From Anaerolineales bacterium (GTDB taxonomy: Bacteria; Chloroflexota; Anaerolineae; Anaerolineales; UBA4823), in NCBI GenBank assembly GCA_016932955.1, contig JAFGBV010000245.1, positions 19,156-83,155 of the forward strand: 64,000 bases of DNA, written 5' to 3'. The position numbers and the translations under genes were made by a program. How positions within the stretch are numbered: position 1 is the first letter of the stretch; every line of letters starts with the position of its first letter. Below the pieces are notes generated by a model. The model did not search any database, had not been told where the DNA came from, and saw only the letters and a list, made by a program, of their open reading frames with translations. Shown here piece by piece: positions 1 through 9,378 of the stretch.

Positions 1-203
1 AAGTAGCCAAACAATTTGGGCGCACCGTGATCATGGTTACACATGACCCGCGCATTGCTGCTTATGCCGATCGCATCATCTTCCTAAAAGATGGCAAAGT
101 AGTCGACGATACGCTGCTGGAGCGCAAGAATGGCAAGAATGCCCGCGTGGTGGAGCAGCGCATGAAGGCGCTGGATGACCAACCAGAACCGTCCGGCTCG
201 TAG
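1..203 (+). CDS. ABC transporter ATP-binding protein, C-terminal end (partial)
   Basis: The reading frame is open from base 3 to the TAG at 201-203 and lacks its start, which lies before the window. The visible 66 residues contain the H-loop ([14 protein letters not shown]) and the typical end of a LolD/MacB-type ATPase ([10 protein letters not shown]). The Walker A, signature and Walker B motifs are outside the window. It ends 21 bases before the FtsX-type permease and is almost certainly the ATPase partner of that permease, powering a membrane exporter or lipoprotein-release system. The substrate cannot be told from the sequence. Confidence 0.85.
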   Translation, partial: VAKQFGRTVIMVTHDPRIAAYADRIIFLKDGKVVDDTLLERKNGKNARVVEQRMKALDDQPEPSGS

Positions 204-224
204 AACGAAAGCAAGGTAACAGCT

Positions 225-2792
225 ATGAACATGCAACTCACCCTCGCACTCCGCTACCTCAGCGGACGCAAATTACGCACCCTTCTGACCACGCTCGCCA
301 TTGTCTTTGGTGTGCTGGTGGTCTTTGGCATCAACTCCATCCTGCCGGCGTTTGTAGAGTCTTTTCAGGCTGGCATGATGGCCGTCGCCGGGCAAGTAGA
401 TGTCGTCATCACCCACAAAACCGGCGCTCCTTTTCTAGAATCCACCGTTGCCCAGGTGCAAGCCATCCGGGGTGTGCGCGCTGCCACCGGCACGCTAAAC
501 CGCACGATCAACTTACCAGCGGACTATATAGATAGCAATCCCCAAACACCGGACCGCATCACCGCCCTATCCCTGATCGGTGTGAGGCCGGAGTTCCTCC
601 AGGGTGTGCGCGCTTATCCCGTGTCAGAAGGCCGCTTCCTGGCGCAAGACGATCTCTCAGCCGCCGTCATCCGCCAATCCTTTGCAGACACTGCCGGGCT
701 GGGTTTGGGTGATACGCTCTCCATCCCCTCCGTATCCGGCGCTTTGGATCTCACCATCGTGGGCATTCTGCCCAGCAAGGTCGTCCCTGGCAACGAGGAA
801 GTATATATCACCCTACCCCAGGCACAGCAAGCCTTACAAATGCAGGATCAGATCAACGCCATCGATGCAAATTTCGATACGATGGAAGATGAGCAGCGCG
901 AAGAAATCCTAACCACCATCCAGCAGAAGATCGGCGCCAACTTTGAGCTGGGCGGGTTGACCTCCGGCGATGAGCTTCTGGTGAATATTCGTCTCGGCCA
1001 GAGTGTGCTCAATATATTAGGCATCCTGGCGCTCTTCATGGGTGGCTTCATCATCTTCAACACGTTTCGCACCATCATCACGGAACGGCGCAGGGATATT
1101 GGCATGCTGCGCGCTGTGGGCGCCAACCGGAAAACAATCTTGGGGTTGATCCTGAGCGAAACGCTACTGCAGGGCGTCATCGGCACAGCCGCTGGTCTCA
1201 TCCTGGGCTATCTGTTGGCCTGGTCTGTTCTTATGGGCATCGAGCCCATGCTCAAATCCTTTTTCAACCTGAACCTCGGAGCACCGGTGATCTCATTCGG
1301 CGTGCTGGTCGGCTCCATTCTCCTCGGCATCGGATTTACCGTCATCGCCGGGTTGATTCCTGCCCTGCAAGCCAGGAGGATCACGCCGCTTGAGGCGCTG
1401 CGCCCGCCCGAACCCCAGTCGCACACCAAACGCCTGACAGGCACCGCCTTTTGGGCAGGGGTGGTCATGATCGGGGCCGCACTTGCAACGCTGCTGGCGA
1501 AAAACATCGCCCTGACGGGACTGGGCGGCGTGTTATTCTTCTTCGGCCTCCTGTTGGCCTCGCCAGGGCTCGTAAACCCCATTACGGGTGCATTTGCCCG
1601 CCTGGCAGAGATCATCTTTGCCCGCCAGGGCACTGGGAGCCTTGCCGCCAGCAACCTGACTCGCCAGCCGGCTCGTACTGCTGTCACCGCCAGCGCCACC
1701 ATGATCGGATTGGCTGTCATCTTAATGGCGACCAGCCTCACCACCAGCCTTTCGAAAGGCTTTATCGGCGTGCTCAAGAAAACCCTTGGCAGTGATTACC
1801 TGATCATCCCGCCCTCTGTAATGGTATGGGGAACCAACATGGGCGCCAGCCCGCAACTGGCAGAAGATCTGCGCGCCCTGGATGGCGTGGACGCTGTCAG
1901 CACCCTGCGCTTCGCCTCGTCTGAGCTGATCCAGGATACGGGGAACATCCCTGTCTCCCTCTTGGGGATCGATCCGCTGAACTTCGAACTGGTCAGCGGC
2001 TTGCAGTTCGTTAAAGGCGAACAGGAACAAGCCCTGGCCCAGATGGCCGTTGGTCGCAACGTGATCGCCAACGCCGCCCTCGCCATGACTGCCGGGCTGG
2101 ATGTGGGCGACGAGATACGCATCGTCACGGCAGAGGGCGAGCAAACTTACCATGTAGTGGGCGTGGGCATGGATTACCTGAATGCCAAGATCATGGGCAT
2201 CTACATCTCGCAGGCTAACATCGCCGCCGATTTTGGCCGGGCTGAAGATGTGATGTTGCAGGTGAACCTGAAGGAGGGAGCGGATCGCCAGGCAGTAGAA
2301 CCGGCAATCCGAGCGCTGCTCGAGCCTTACCCGCAGTTCACACTGATCTCCGGCAAAGCCTACCTGGAACAGAACATGAAATTGTTCGATTCTATTTTCA
2401 TCGGCATGTACGTGTTATTGATCTTCCTGTCAGTGCCATCCATCATCGCCATGGTCAACACCCTCGCCATTGGTGTGATCGAGCGCACCCGCGAGATCGG
2501 CATGCTGCGTGCCGTGGGCTCCACACGCAAGCAGATCCGCACCCTGGTGCTGGCTGAGGCGCTCATCCTGGCTGCGATTGGCGCATCCTTCGGCGTGGCT
2601 GCTGGCCTCTACCTGGGCTACCTGGCCGTGCAGGCGCTAAGCGTCGCGGGGTTCCCGCTGCAATACCTGTTCCCCGGCTCGTGGGTCATCATCGCCATCG
2701 TCGCCAGCCTGATCTTTGGCGCATTGGCCGCAGTGATTCCCGCCCGCCAGGCATCGCACATGGATGTGGTTGCCGCCCTGAGATTCGAGTAA
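225..2792 (+). CDS. FtsX-like ABC transporter permease, duplicated (MacB/LolC-type)
   Basis: An 855-residue inner-membrane permease formed of two tandem FtsX units. Each has an N-terminal membrane helix, an extracytoplasmic MacB-like domain (about residues 45-260 and 520-720) and three helices. The repeated cytoplasmic motif RRRDIGMLRAVGANRKTI (first unit) and TREIGMLRAVGSTRKQI (second unit) marks the ATPase-coupling loops. The start at 225 follows AGGTAAC; an ATG at 231 is also possible. It follows the ATPase fragment directly, so the pair forms an exporter of the Type VII ABC class (family knowledge). Substrate unknown: macrolide, lipoprotein or peptide are all possible. Confidence 0.9.
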   Translation: MNMQLTLALRYLSGRKLRTLLTTLAIVFGVLVVFGINSILPAFVESFQAGMMAVAGQVDVVITHKTGAPFLESTVAQVQAIRGVRAATGTLNRTINLPADYIDSNPQTPDRITALSLIGVRPEFLQGVRAYPVSEGRFLAQDDLSAAVIRQSFADTAGLGLGDTLSIPSVSGALDLTIVGILPSKVVPGNEEVYITLPQAQQALQMQDQINAIDANFDTMEDEQREEILTTIQQKIGANFELGGLTSGDELLVNIRLGQSVLNILGILALFMGGFIIFNTFRTIITERRRDIGMLRAVGANRKTILGLILSETLLQGVIGTAAGLILGYLLAWSVLMGIEPMLKSFFNLNLGAPVISFGVLVGSILLGIGFTVIAGLIPALQARRITPLEALRPPEPQSHTKRLTGTAFWAGVVMIGAALATLLAKNIALTGLGGVLFFFGLLLASPGLVNPITGAFARLAEIIFARQGTGSLAASNLTRQPARTAVTASATMIGLAVILMATSLTTSLSKGFIGVLKKTLGSDYLIIPPSVMVWGTNMGASPQLAEDLRALDGVDAVSTLRFASSELIQDTGNIPVSLLGIDPLNFELVSGLQFVKGEQEQALAQMAVGRNVIANAALAMTAGLDVGDEIRIVTAEGEQTYHVVGVGMDYLNAKIMGIYISQANIAADFGRAEDVMLQVNLKEGADRQAVEPAIRALLEPYPQFTLISGKAYLEQNMKLFDSIFIGMYVLLIFLSVPSIIAMVNTLAIGVIERTREIGMLRAVGSTRKQIRTLVLAEALILAAIGASFGVAAGLYLGYLAVQALSVAGFPLQYLFPGSWVIIAIVASLIFGALAAVIPARQASHMDVVAALRFE

Positions 2793-2849
2793 CTACAGGG
2801 TGTGTAACCTTTTTGCCCATGCCGCATCCAATAGCGTGGAGGAACGATT

Positions 2850-3062
2850 ATGCCGCTATTCGAATTTGTTTGCAGCAACTGTGGAAATCCTTTCGAGGAG
2901 CTCGTGCGCAGTGCCAGCGCCATTGGAGATGTGACCTGCCCAAAATGCCACAGCAGCGAAGTGCGCAAGAAAGTCTCAACTTTTGCATCCAAGGTAAGCG
3001 GGGGCAGTGCCTTTTCTCTCAGCAGCAGCGCTGCATCCTCCTGCAGCACCGGCAGCACCTGA
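2850..3062 (+). CDS. FmdB-family zinc-ribbon regulatory protein
   Basis: A 70-residue protein with the FmdB signature: N-terminal MPLFEFVCSNCG, then CPKC about 23 residues later, giving a CxxC-CxxC zinc ribbon, followed by a serine-rich tail containing a further cysteine. FmdB proteins are small putative regulators, named from the formamide/amide operon of Methylophilus; their biochemical role is not known in most bacteria. The start is preceded by GGAGGAACGATT. It lies 57 bases after the permease and just before a strong terminator, so it may be cotranscribed with the exporter. Confidence 0.85.
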   Translation: MPLFEFVCSNCGNPFEELVRSASAIGDVTCPKCHSSEVRKKVSTFASKVSGGSAFSLSSSAASSCSTGST

Positions 3063-3106
3063 GGCATCTCTCGCTAACCAGCCGTGTGTTGGAATTCACG
3101 TGATAT

Positions 3107-3153
3107 ACACGATTCGCCCCGGATTTACCTTTCCGGGGCGAATCGTGTTTGTT
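3107..3153 (+). terminator. Rho-independent terminator
   Basis: A perfect 17-bp stem (ACACGATTCGCCCCGGA at 3107-3123 with its complement at 3132-3148) has an 8-base loop and is followed by TTTGTTGT. It closes the exporter/FmdB unit. The stem is long and GC-rich enough that the identification is firm. Confidence 0.9.
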
Positions 3154-3352
3154 GTGTCTGTATCCACCCCATAGAGGAATTCTGGTTAAAAAATTTTGTA
3201 TTTTGAGCGGTAGTCGTTCCTCGTCGTTTCATTCGTTCCTCTTTTTAATGCCCCAACAGCCGGGTTATGTGCGGTCTCCCCCTCCGCCATTCCGCTATCA
3301 TCCGCACATATTGAGCATGACCCTCGATCCTTTCCACCATCCAGCGCCAGGC

Positions 3353-3389
3353 TTGCTGAAGATGCAGCCGCGGGTATAATCTTTCCATG
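3353..3389 (+). promoter_or_regulatory. Promoter for a leaderless mRNA
   Basis: TTGCTG at 3353-3358, a 16-base spacer and a perfect TATAAT at 3375-3380 are followed only six bases later by the ATG at 3387. Transcription would start at or next to the A of the start codon, and no Shine-Dalgarno sequence exists. This is the arrangement expected of a leaderless transcript. Confidence 0.65.
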
Positions 3390-4577
3390 CAAACTTCTCG
3401 CCTGGCCGCCATCCAGCTCCTACTGATCATCTTTTCAGCCTGTACGGGCAGAGACACCTCAGCACCACCTGCAGTGACCAGCAGCGAGGTGATCATTCTC
3501 ACCCCAACAGAGAGTCCAACCATCCAACCAGGCACCGTTGAGGCAGTCTCTCCTTCTCCCGCGCCAGTCGCAACCAACACCGTCACCGGGACACTCAGCG
3601 CTGCAAATAATCCCTCCACACCGCCGCCACAGGTGACCCCGCCCGCACAGGAAAACAGCGAAGCAGATGAAACCTTTCCCAACTGGACGGTCACTTACCC
3701 TGCCTGGGCGCTGGTGCACAGCCTGGCCTGGTCGCCAGATGGGCGCTGGCTGGCCGTCGCAGCCGGGGATAGCGTACACATTTACCAATCAAACGACTGG
3801 GCAGAAACAAGCACCCTCAACCCAGGCGTCTGGTCCTTGGACCTGGCATTTCATCCGGCAGCCACACTCTTAGCAATGGTGTTAGCAGATGGCTGGCTCC
3901 AGGTGTGGGATCTCCAAAGCGTATCTCTGGCCTGCCAGTTCCAGGCGCACAAAGGCGGTGCAAACAGCCTCGCCTTCCAGCCGGATGGGCAGATGCTCGC
4001 TACCGCGGGAAACGATTCAATCTTGCGCCTGTGGGATACCACGGACCTTGCCGATGGTGTCTGCCCGCCGCCTTTGTTTGCCGAGATCATTGGTGGAGCA
4101 TTTGCTATACCAGATGCCGCCTTCAGTCCGGATGGCGCTCTGCTCGCCTCCATCGAGCAGCGATCGATCTACCTGCGCGAACCAACCAGTCAGCGATTGG
4201 TGCGCATCTTGCAAGCCGATCAGCCCATGTTCAGCCTGGCGTTTCGCCCCGATGGTGGTGTGCTCGCTGCCGCCGAAACAGGTAACACCGCCCGGCTTTG
4301 GGATGTGCAAAGCGGCGATCAGATTTCCACATTTGTGCCGCTGAGACAGTCCGATGCATTTATCTGGAGTATCGCCTTCAATCCAGATGGCAGCCTGCTT
4401 GCCGTTGGAAGCAGCGACGGCGGGATAGCCGTCTGGGATATGAGCAGCAGCGATACGGTCTGGTCAGCCCAGGCGCACTCCCGCGCCATCTCCGGCCTGG
4501 CATTCAGTCCAGATGGGCTTTGGCTGGCTTCCGGAGGCCTGGATGCTGCACTTCACCTGTGGCCCGGCAAGCCATAA
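3387..4577 (+). CDS. WD40-repeat lipoprotein, seven-bladed propeller
   Basis: A 396-residue exported lipoprotein. It has a hydrophobic N-terminal segment with lipobox FSAC (Cys19), then a Pro/Thr/Ser-rich linker to about residue 100. Seven WD40-type blades follow, each with an AFxPDGxxLA core and an LWD/VWD end, enough for one closed propeller. The function is unknown; such proteins are usually scaffolds or ligand-binding surface proteins. Translation from 3387 depends on the apparently leaderless promoter, because no ribosome-binding site precedes it. It converges tail to tail with the phosphatase gene, with two bases between the stop codons. Confidence 0.85.
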   Translation: MQTSRLAAIQLLLIIFSACTGRDTSAPPAVTSSEVIILTPTESPTIQPGTVEAVSPSPAPVATNTVTGTLSAANNPSTPPPQVTPPAQENSEADETFPNWTVTYPAWALVHSLAWSPDGRWLAVAAGDSVHIYQSNDWAETSTLNPGVWSLDLAFHPAATLLAMVLADGWLQVWDLQSVSLACQFQAHKGGANSLAFQPDGQMLATAGNDSILRLWDTTDLADGVCPPPLFAEIIGGAFAIPDAAFSPDGALLASIEQRSIYLREPTSQRLVRILQADQPMFSLAFRPDGGVLAAAETGNTARLWDVQSGDQISTFVPLRQSDAFIWSIAFNPDGSLLAVGSSDGGIAVWDMSSSDTVWSAQAHSRAISGLAFSPDGLWLASGGLDAALHLWPGKP

Positions 4578-4579
4578 AA

Positions 4580-5044
4580 TTACGCCTCTGACTGCGCTCC
4601 CCCACCATCCCAGATCTTCGCAAAACGCTCAATGCGTCGCCGGATATACCAGGCATAAGGATCGGCGATAGGGCGTTGCTGCTTCACCAGCCGTAATGCC
4701 TCCTCCAGCGCATAACCCTGGGCAATCAGAATAGCCGCCCCCATCGCCGGGGCGCGATGAACGCCAGCCGCACAATGCGCGTACACAGCCCCTCCTTCAC
4801 TCAGGGTTTGCAGCGCGGCGCGCACTCCCCGCCGCAGCATATTCATCGGTATGGGCAGCAAAGGTGTATCAAACACCGGCAACCACAAGATTTTCAATGG
4901 CAACTGATTCCGATCAGCCGGGGGGGGATGTTCGACCCGCAAATTGATCACCAGGCGCACACCCATCTCACGCAAAGAATCATAATCTTGCGCGGAGGGC
5001 GTGGTTCCAATATAGAGCGCCCGGGTGATTTGCGAGGCGTTCAT
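4580..5044 (-). CDS. Dual-specificity protein phosphatase
   Basis: A 154-residue cysteine phosphatase. The P-loop HCAAGVHR gives the catalytic Cys91 and Arg97, and Asp59 (VFDT) fits as general acid, all as in small eukaryote-like dual-specificity phosphatases. The family dephosphorylates Ser/Thr and Tyr residues or phosphoinositide-like substrates. The start at 5044 (MNASQIT) is chosen because longer readings run into the upstream cyclase gene. Being 19 bases from the cyclase on the same strand suggests a shared signalling unit, but the substrate is not known. Confidence 0.85.
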   Translation of the reverse strand: MNASQITRALYIGTTPSAQDYDSLREMGVRLVINLRVEHPPPADRNQLPLKILWLPVFDTPLLPIPMNMLRRGVRAALQTLSEGGAVYAHCAAGVHRAPAMGAAILIAQGYALEEALRLVKQQRPIADPYAWYIRRRIERFAKIWDGGGAQSEA

Positions 5045-5063
5045 GAGATAGCGTATTCTATTG

Positions 5064-6131
5064 TCAATAAGCCAGGCGGCGCACCTGAACCATCTGCTGC
5101 ACACCGCGCAGCACCGTATCGACTTCCTGGATTTTGCCCAGCATCTGCGCCTGTTCCAGTGCAGCAGGCTCGTTCAGCACATCCTGGCTGAGTATCAAAT
5201 CATCCCCCTCTGCAAGATTGCTCAGGCGCGAAGCAATATTGACAGTGCTGCCGAAGTAATCCAGGCGATGGTTCAGTGTGACCACGATGCACGGTCCGGC
5301 ATGCAGACCAGCCTTCAAGCGCAGGCGGGCATCACCATGTAAGCCTGCCTGACGGTTTAAATCTTCTAAGCCCTTCACACTCTCTGTCACCCCGCGGATC
5401 GCCGATGCATTATCAAAAAAGGTACCCATCACCCCATCGCCAATCGTCTTCACCGCCGACCCGCCGGCCCGTTCCACTGCCTTAAAGAGGACATTGAAAT
5501 GTTCTCTTACTAACTGGTAAGCGCTGGCGTCACCCAGGCGTTGGTAAAGCGCCGTTGAGCCTTTTAGATCAGAAAAAAAGACCGCCAGGTGCTGCACACC
5601 TAACGATTGGTTGCCGGGTAGAGTTTGTTCACCAAGCACATCGCGAAACAAGCGGCGGTTCACCAGGCTGAGCGCCATCAGGCGACCCAGGCGGCTGTCC
5701 ACATCCTGGCGGAATTGCGGATCATCTTTCGCAGGGCGCAAATGACGAACACTCTCATCCAGGCTGGTCTGCACCGCCACGGCCTGGTCAAGCACGATCT
5801 CCCCTTCCCAACCGCAGTCGCAAGATTGGTGAGACCTGATCTCACCCAGTGTGTGTGTATGCTGCAGACCGCCAGAGCAAGCAGGGCAGAACGTATCCCA
5901 TTCAATGTGCATCAGGTTCTCAGCGGCTGCCAGGGTTAAAATATCCAGCGCGCGCGGCTGATCCCATCCCAGGATCTGGGCCAGGTAACGCGGGTTAGCC
6001 TTATAGAGCTCGCGGTCAGCAGCCCGGCTGATATAGCGCTTGAGATGGTCCAGCTCGGTTGCAGAAAGATCGTACTTGCGCAATCGTTCCAGCCCGGTAG
6101 GGGGGCGGCTGAGAATAGGGAAAATAGGCAT
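5064..6131 (-). CDS. Class III adenylate/guanylate cyclase with N-terminal zinc-ribbon-like domain
   Basis: A 355-residue soluble protein. The C-terminal half is a class III cyclase catalytic domain: first metal Asp in FFSDLKGST, second in KTIGDGVMG, and the transition-state Asn/Arg in VNIASRL. The Asp in LDYFGS at the purine-specifying position points to ATP, so cAMP synthesis is predicted. The N-terminal half resembles DUF5939-type regions and contains CPAC and SCDCGW, which could bind zinc. The start at 6131 is supported by GGAGG seven bases upstream; an 18-base longer GTG start has none. No membrane segment is seen. The regulator of the activity is unknown. Confidence 0.85.
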   Translation of the reverse strand: MPIFPILSRPPTGLERLRKYDLSATELDHLKRYISRAADRELYKANPRYLAQILGWDQPRALDILTLAAAENLMHIEWDTFCPACSGGLQHTHTLGEIRSHQSCDCGWEGEIVLDQAVAVQTSLDESVRHLRPAKDDPQFRQDVDSRLGRLMALSLVNRRLFRDVLGEQTLPGNQSLGVQHLAVFFSDLKGSTALYQRLGDASAYQLVREHFNVLFKAVERAGGSAVKTIGDGVMGTFFDNASAIRGVTESVKGLEDLNRQAGLHGDARLRLKAGLHAGPCIVVTLNHRLDYFGSTVNIASRLSNLAEGDDLILSQDVLNEPAALEQAQMLGKIQEVDTVLRGVQQMVQVRRLAY

Positions 6132-6199
6132 CGAATACCCTCCAGACACTCAAATCTAACAAAATTCTCCCCAGAATTATAGCAAAGGAACCTGCAATT

Positions 6200-7366
6200 C
6201 TACAGGTACTTTGACTGCACGCCTGCTGAGGCGTGGCAGAGATAAACCTGCGCTTCGTGCCCGGTTTTTTGGCGATAGCCATCTTTCAAACCCCAGATAA
6301 ATTCCTCCGCATGAACTTCCTCGATCAGGTTCACCGTGCAACCGCCAAAACCGGCCCCGCTCAGGCGAGCCCCATAAATACCCGGTAAGCCACGCGCAAT
6401 TTCCACCAAAGCATCCAATTCAGGAATGCTCACTTCATACAGGTCGCGCAGGCTCTTGTGCCCGGCAAACATCAGACCGCCAAACAACTGCGCATCTTCA
6501 GCCTTCAGAGCATTCACCGCCTGGCCAACCCGATGAATCTCCTTCACCACATGCTCAGCACGCTGGCTGACCTCTTCCGGCAGGTATAAACTGTAGGCGG
6601 CGAATTCAACAGTAGAGATATCACGGAGTGAATGGATACCCGGCTTATATGCCTGCAAAAGCTCAACCGCCTTCTCACAGGCTGCGCGGCGCTCGTTGTA
6701 AGCCGAACCAGCCAGGCTGCGCCGCACACCGGAATCGGCTATCACAATCGCCGTGCCCACCGGCAACCTCACGGGGCGATACTCCAGGCTACGCGTGTCA
6801 AAGTATAACGCATGCCCCTCCAAACCACAGGCGCTGGCAAATTGGTCCATTAACCCACAGTTTACACCGACATAGCCATTCTCCGCTTTCTGGCACAGGC
6901 GCGCAATCTCCAAGCAGTTCGCATCCCATCCGCCCAGCAGCCGCCAGGTTGCGGCAAATGCCACCTCCACTGCCGCTGAGGAGCTCAAGCCAGCCCCAAT
7001 GGGAACATCTGAAGTATACACAGCCTTCAACCCACTGACCTGCAAACCCGCTCCCTGCAAAGCCCATGCCACTCCAGCCGGGTAGCGGCCCCAGTTGGGC
7101 AGTGTCTTGCCCACCACATCGATCCGCTCTTTCAGTTGATCCAGAGAAAAAGCCACATTTTTGTTCAGATCCAGGGCATATAATTCCACCCGCTGGTCTT
7201 GTAAAGGTGTCGCCGCCAAGTATACTGCCCGGTCAATCGCCGCTGGCAGCACCACCCCCTCGTTATAATCCACGTGCTCACCCAGCAAGTTGACCCGCCC
7301 CGGAGCGCGCGTCCAAACTTTAGGCTCGCATCCAAATCGTTCTCGAAAAGCCGCTCGTATATCCAT
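6200..7366 (-). CDS. galK: Galactokinase
   Basis: A 388-residue GHMP kinase that phosphorylates galactose with ATP to galactose 1-phosphate, the first committed step of the Leloir pathway. The galactokinase signature GRVNLLGEHVDYNEG is near residue 25, the ATP loop PIGAGLSSSAAVE near 125, and the C-terminal GARLSGAGFGGC motif near 340. Length matches the family. No galT, galE or galM lies in the window, so the remainder of the pathway is elsewhere. A 50-base gap separates it from the downstream cyclase gene. Confidence 0.93.
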   Translation of the reverse strand: MDIRAAFRERFGCEPKVWTRAPGRVNLLGEHVDYNEGVVLPAAIDRAVYLAATPLQDQRVELYALDLNKNVAFSLDQLKERIDVVGKTLPNWGRYPAGVAWALQGAGLQVSGLKAVYTSDVPIGAGLSSSAAVEVAFAATWRLLGGWDANCLEIARLCQKAENGYVGVNCGLMDQFASACGLEGHALYFDTRSLEYRPVRLPVGTAIVIADSGVRRSLAGSAYNERRAACEKAVELLQAYKPGIHSLRDISTVEFAAYSLYLPEEVSQRAEHVVKEIHRVGQAVNALKAEDAQLFGGLMFAGHKSLRDLYEVSIPELDALVEIARGLPGIYGARLSGAGFGGCTVNLIEEVHAEEFIWGLKDGYRQKTGHEAQVYLCHASAGVQSKYL

Positions 7367-7434
7367 ATCGCTACCTCACAACATCGCTTTGTTATTTTCC
7401 GGGATGCACCCTGGCAGGATAACGATCACTGCAT

Positions 7435-9351
7435 TCAGGGCACAGGCGCCATGTAGAGCTGGTAGTTATTGCGATTATAAATCATGGGCAGGCCTCTGAT
7501 CGACTCTTGGTCCGGCGCACATTTTTGACAGATGATGGCACAGGGCTGGAAATTTTCATCTTCATACCGTTCCGAAGGGGTCCCTGCCACGATCCATTCA
7601 ATCTGCAAAGAATGCCGCGGCGCGCCCATCAACGCCCACAGGAGATATTCAGCATTCGAGCCCGATAGCATGATACCTACTTTTCTACAATCAGCCTCCT
7701 GGATGATTTTGCTCATCTGCGTGAAGGGGGCCTCCAGGTGGGAAGCATTGGCAAAATACAATTCCTGCCGAGGTGTATGTAAAATGCTGCCCACGTAAGA
7801 GCGCCCCTCGATTGGCACCAGCGGCCGCGAGTTGATTGAGAACAGCCACAGCCACGCTGCAGCCACCGTAATCATCCCCAAAGCCCGGGCGGCATTTGCC
7901 GGCAGAGAACGGACGGCAGCGTATGCAATCAGCGGCGCAAACAGCACAAAAAATGGCGTATGGTAGCGCGTGCCGAAGATCTGCCACTTGAAGATCATAC
8001 TGAACAGGAAGAAGCCAGCAATGACCAACAGCATATACACTACCGCCATTCCTCCCAGGCGCTTACCGCCAGCCAGCACCGCGCAGAAAGTAAGCCCAAT
8101 CAAGGCGGTATGCAGCAGATTGCCGACGACATCTTCATGCGTGGCAAAGCCGCCAATGGGATTGTACTCGCCGTGAAGGGTGGTGCGCGGATCGTTTATA
8201 TCGACATTCATCCATTGGTGAATATCCAGCACGCAGTTGTAAATCCATTCGTTAACTGCCTGCTTAGGGGTTCCCAAGTGCAAACCCGCATTGCGCAGCG
8301 CGTTTGAGAGCATGCCCGGAATCGTCCTGAGCTGATTGCCCTGCATATCGATCCGCTCCTGGTTGCTGATCGGGTTGCCATAGGTGATGATGTTACGGAG
8401 CAGATGACCAGCACTGAGAGCCAGTACAAGCGCCAGCGAAAGAGCAGACCAGCCCACCAACTGAAGCGGGCGCATACGACGTAGCAGCAGAACAAGCGCC
8501 AACCCTGCCAGGGGCAATAAATAGGGAACAGCAATCGGTTTGGTGAGCAGCGCCAACCCGGCCGCCAGGTTTGCAAACACAATCGCCTGCCCCAATCGCT
8601 GCTCTTTGTCCCTCAGATTGAGCACTTCTGATCCCGCGCAGATCAACCAGCAAGACAGCACATAGTCCGTCATCGTGCTGGAGGCTTGCACAATCCCCAT
8701 CGGGAGCGCCGCAACAAGCACAGCTGCCAGCAACTGCCCTGACGGTGGAACGCCTAATTGCTTGGCAATGCGCGCGACCCCCACCAGGCAGATGAGCATT
8801 GCCGTCCACTGCACAAAATTCACCAGCCGGTCCCCATTTGCCAGCACATAGGTGTGCAGAACAATCATCTCGGCACCGGGGGGCATACTGTTCTGGATTT
8901 CCATCCCCGTAGGATAATGCCAGACCTGCCTTGCCTGCGCCCAGTGGGCGACGCGAGACATGTGATAGGTTAATGAATCCCAGGTTTGCGGTGGAGCCAA
9001 CCAGGCAACCAATGCTGTCACACCCAGCACAAATAGCAATGGAACCCACAGGCTCCAATCAAGGTTCGGTTTAGGGAACTTAAGCGTTGGCCTGCTAAAG
9101 AGAAATTTTCCACGCTTTGCGCGGTGCAACAATTGGTAAACTGCCAGGGCAATTGGGATCAGCCAGGCAATGGATAAGCCCAGGCGCGTTACGCCGCGAA
9201 TGATACTAAGCAACTCTGTGGAAAAGGTCAGGTAGCTGCCCCACACTACTGCCGCCCGCAGGAACAATCCGCGGCGACCTGTTTGCGGACTCCTGGATTC
9301 CAGCAAAAAATAGATGGCGGCAAAGGCCGCCGGGAGCAGCAAAGCTAACAT
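7435..9351 (-). CDS. Polytopic membrane protein, GT39/ArnT-like glycosyltransferase candidate
   Basis: A 638-residue protein with about a dozen hydrophobic helices. A first long periplasmic-type loop after the third or fourth helix carries WDSLTYHMSRVAHW, the kind of acidic/aromatic loop found in dolichol-phosphate-mannose transferase-like (GT-C, family 39) enzymes. The C-terminal 150 residues are mainly extracytoplasmic and include a short soluble domain. The family uses lipid-linked sugars to glycosylate proteins or lipids outside the membrane. No acceptor or donor gene lies nearby, so the assignment to a substrate is open; it could also be an uncharacterised GT-C relative. Confidence 0.65.
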   Translation of the reverse strand: MLALLLPAAFAAIYFLLESRSPQTGRRGLFLRAAVVWGSYLTFSTELLSIIRGVTRLGLSIAWLIPIALAVYQLLHRAKRGKFLFSRPTLKFPKPNLDWSLWVPLLFVLGVTALVAWLAPPQTWDSLTYHMSRVAHWAQARQVWHYPTGMEIQNSMPPGAEMIVLHTYVLANGDRLVNFVQWTAMLICLVGVARIAKQLGVPPSGQLLAAVLVAALPMGIVQASSTMTDYVLSCWLICAGSEVLNLRDKEQRLGQAIVFANLAAGLALLTKPIAVPYLLPLAGLALVLLLRRMRPLQLVGWSALSLALVLALSAGHLLRNIITYGNPISNQERIDMQGNQLRTIPGMLSNALRNAGLHLGTPKQAVNEWIYNCVLDIHQWMNVDINDPRTTLHGEYNPIGGFATHEDVVGNLLHTALIGLTFCAVLAGGKRLGGMAVVYMLLVIAGFFLFSMIFKWQIFGTRYHTPFFVLFAPLIAYAAVRSLPANAARALGMITVAAAWLWLFSINSRPLVPIEGRSYVGSILHTPRQELYFANASHLEAPFTQMSKIIQEADCRKVGIMLSGSNAEYLLWALMGAPRHSLQIEWIVAGTPSERYEDENFQPCAIICQKCAPDQESIRGLPMIYNRNNYQLYMAPVP

Positions 9352-9378
9352 TTCCCCATCTCGCCTTGATCACACTCC

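Noticed and set aside
1208..1777. 190-codon antisense frame in the FtsX permease gene
   Set aside because: Complement of a high-GC coding strand; product rich in Arg/Pro/Ala with no domain.
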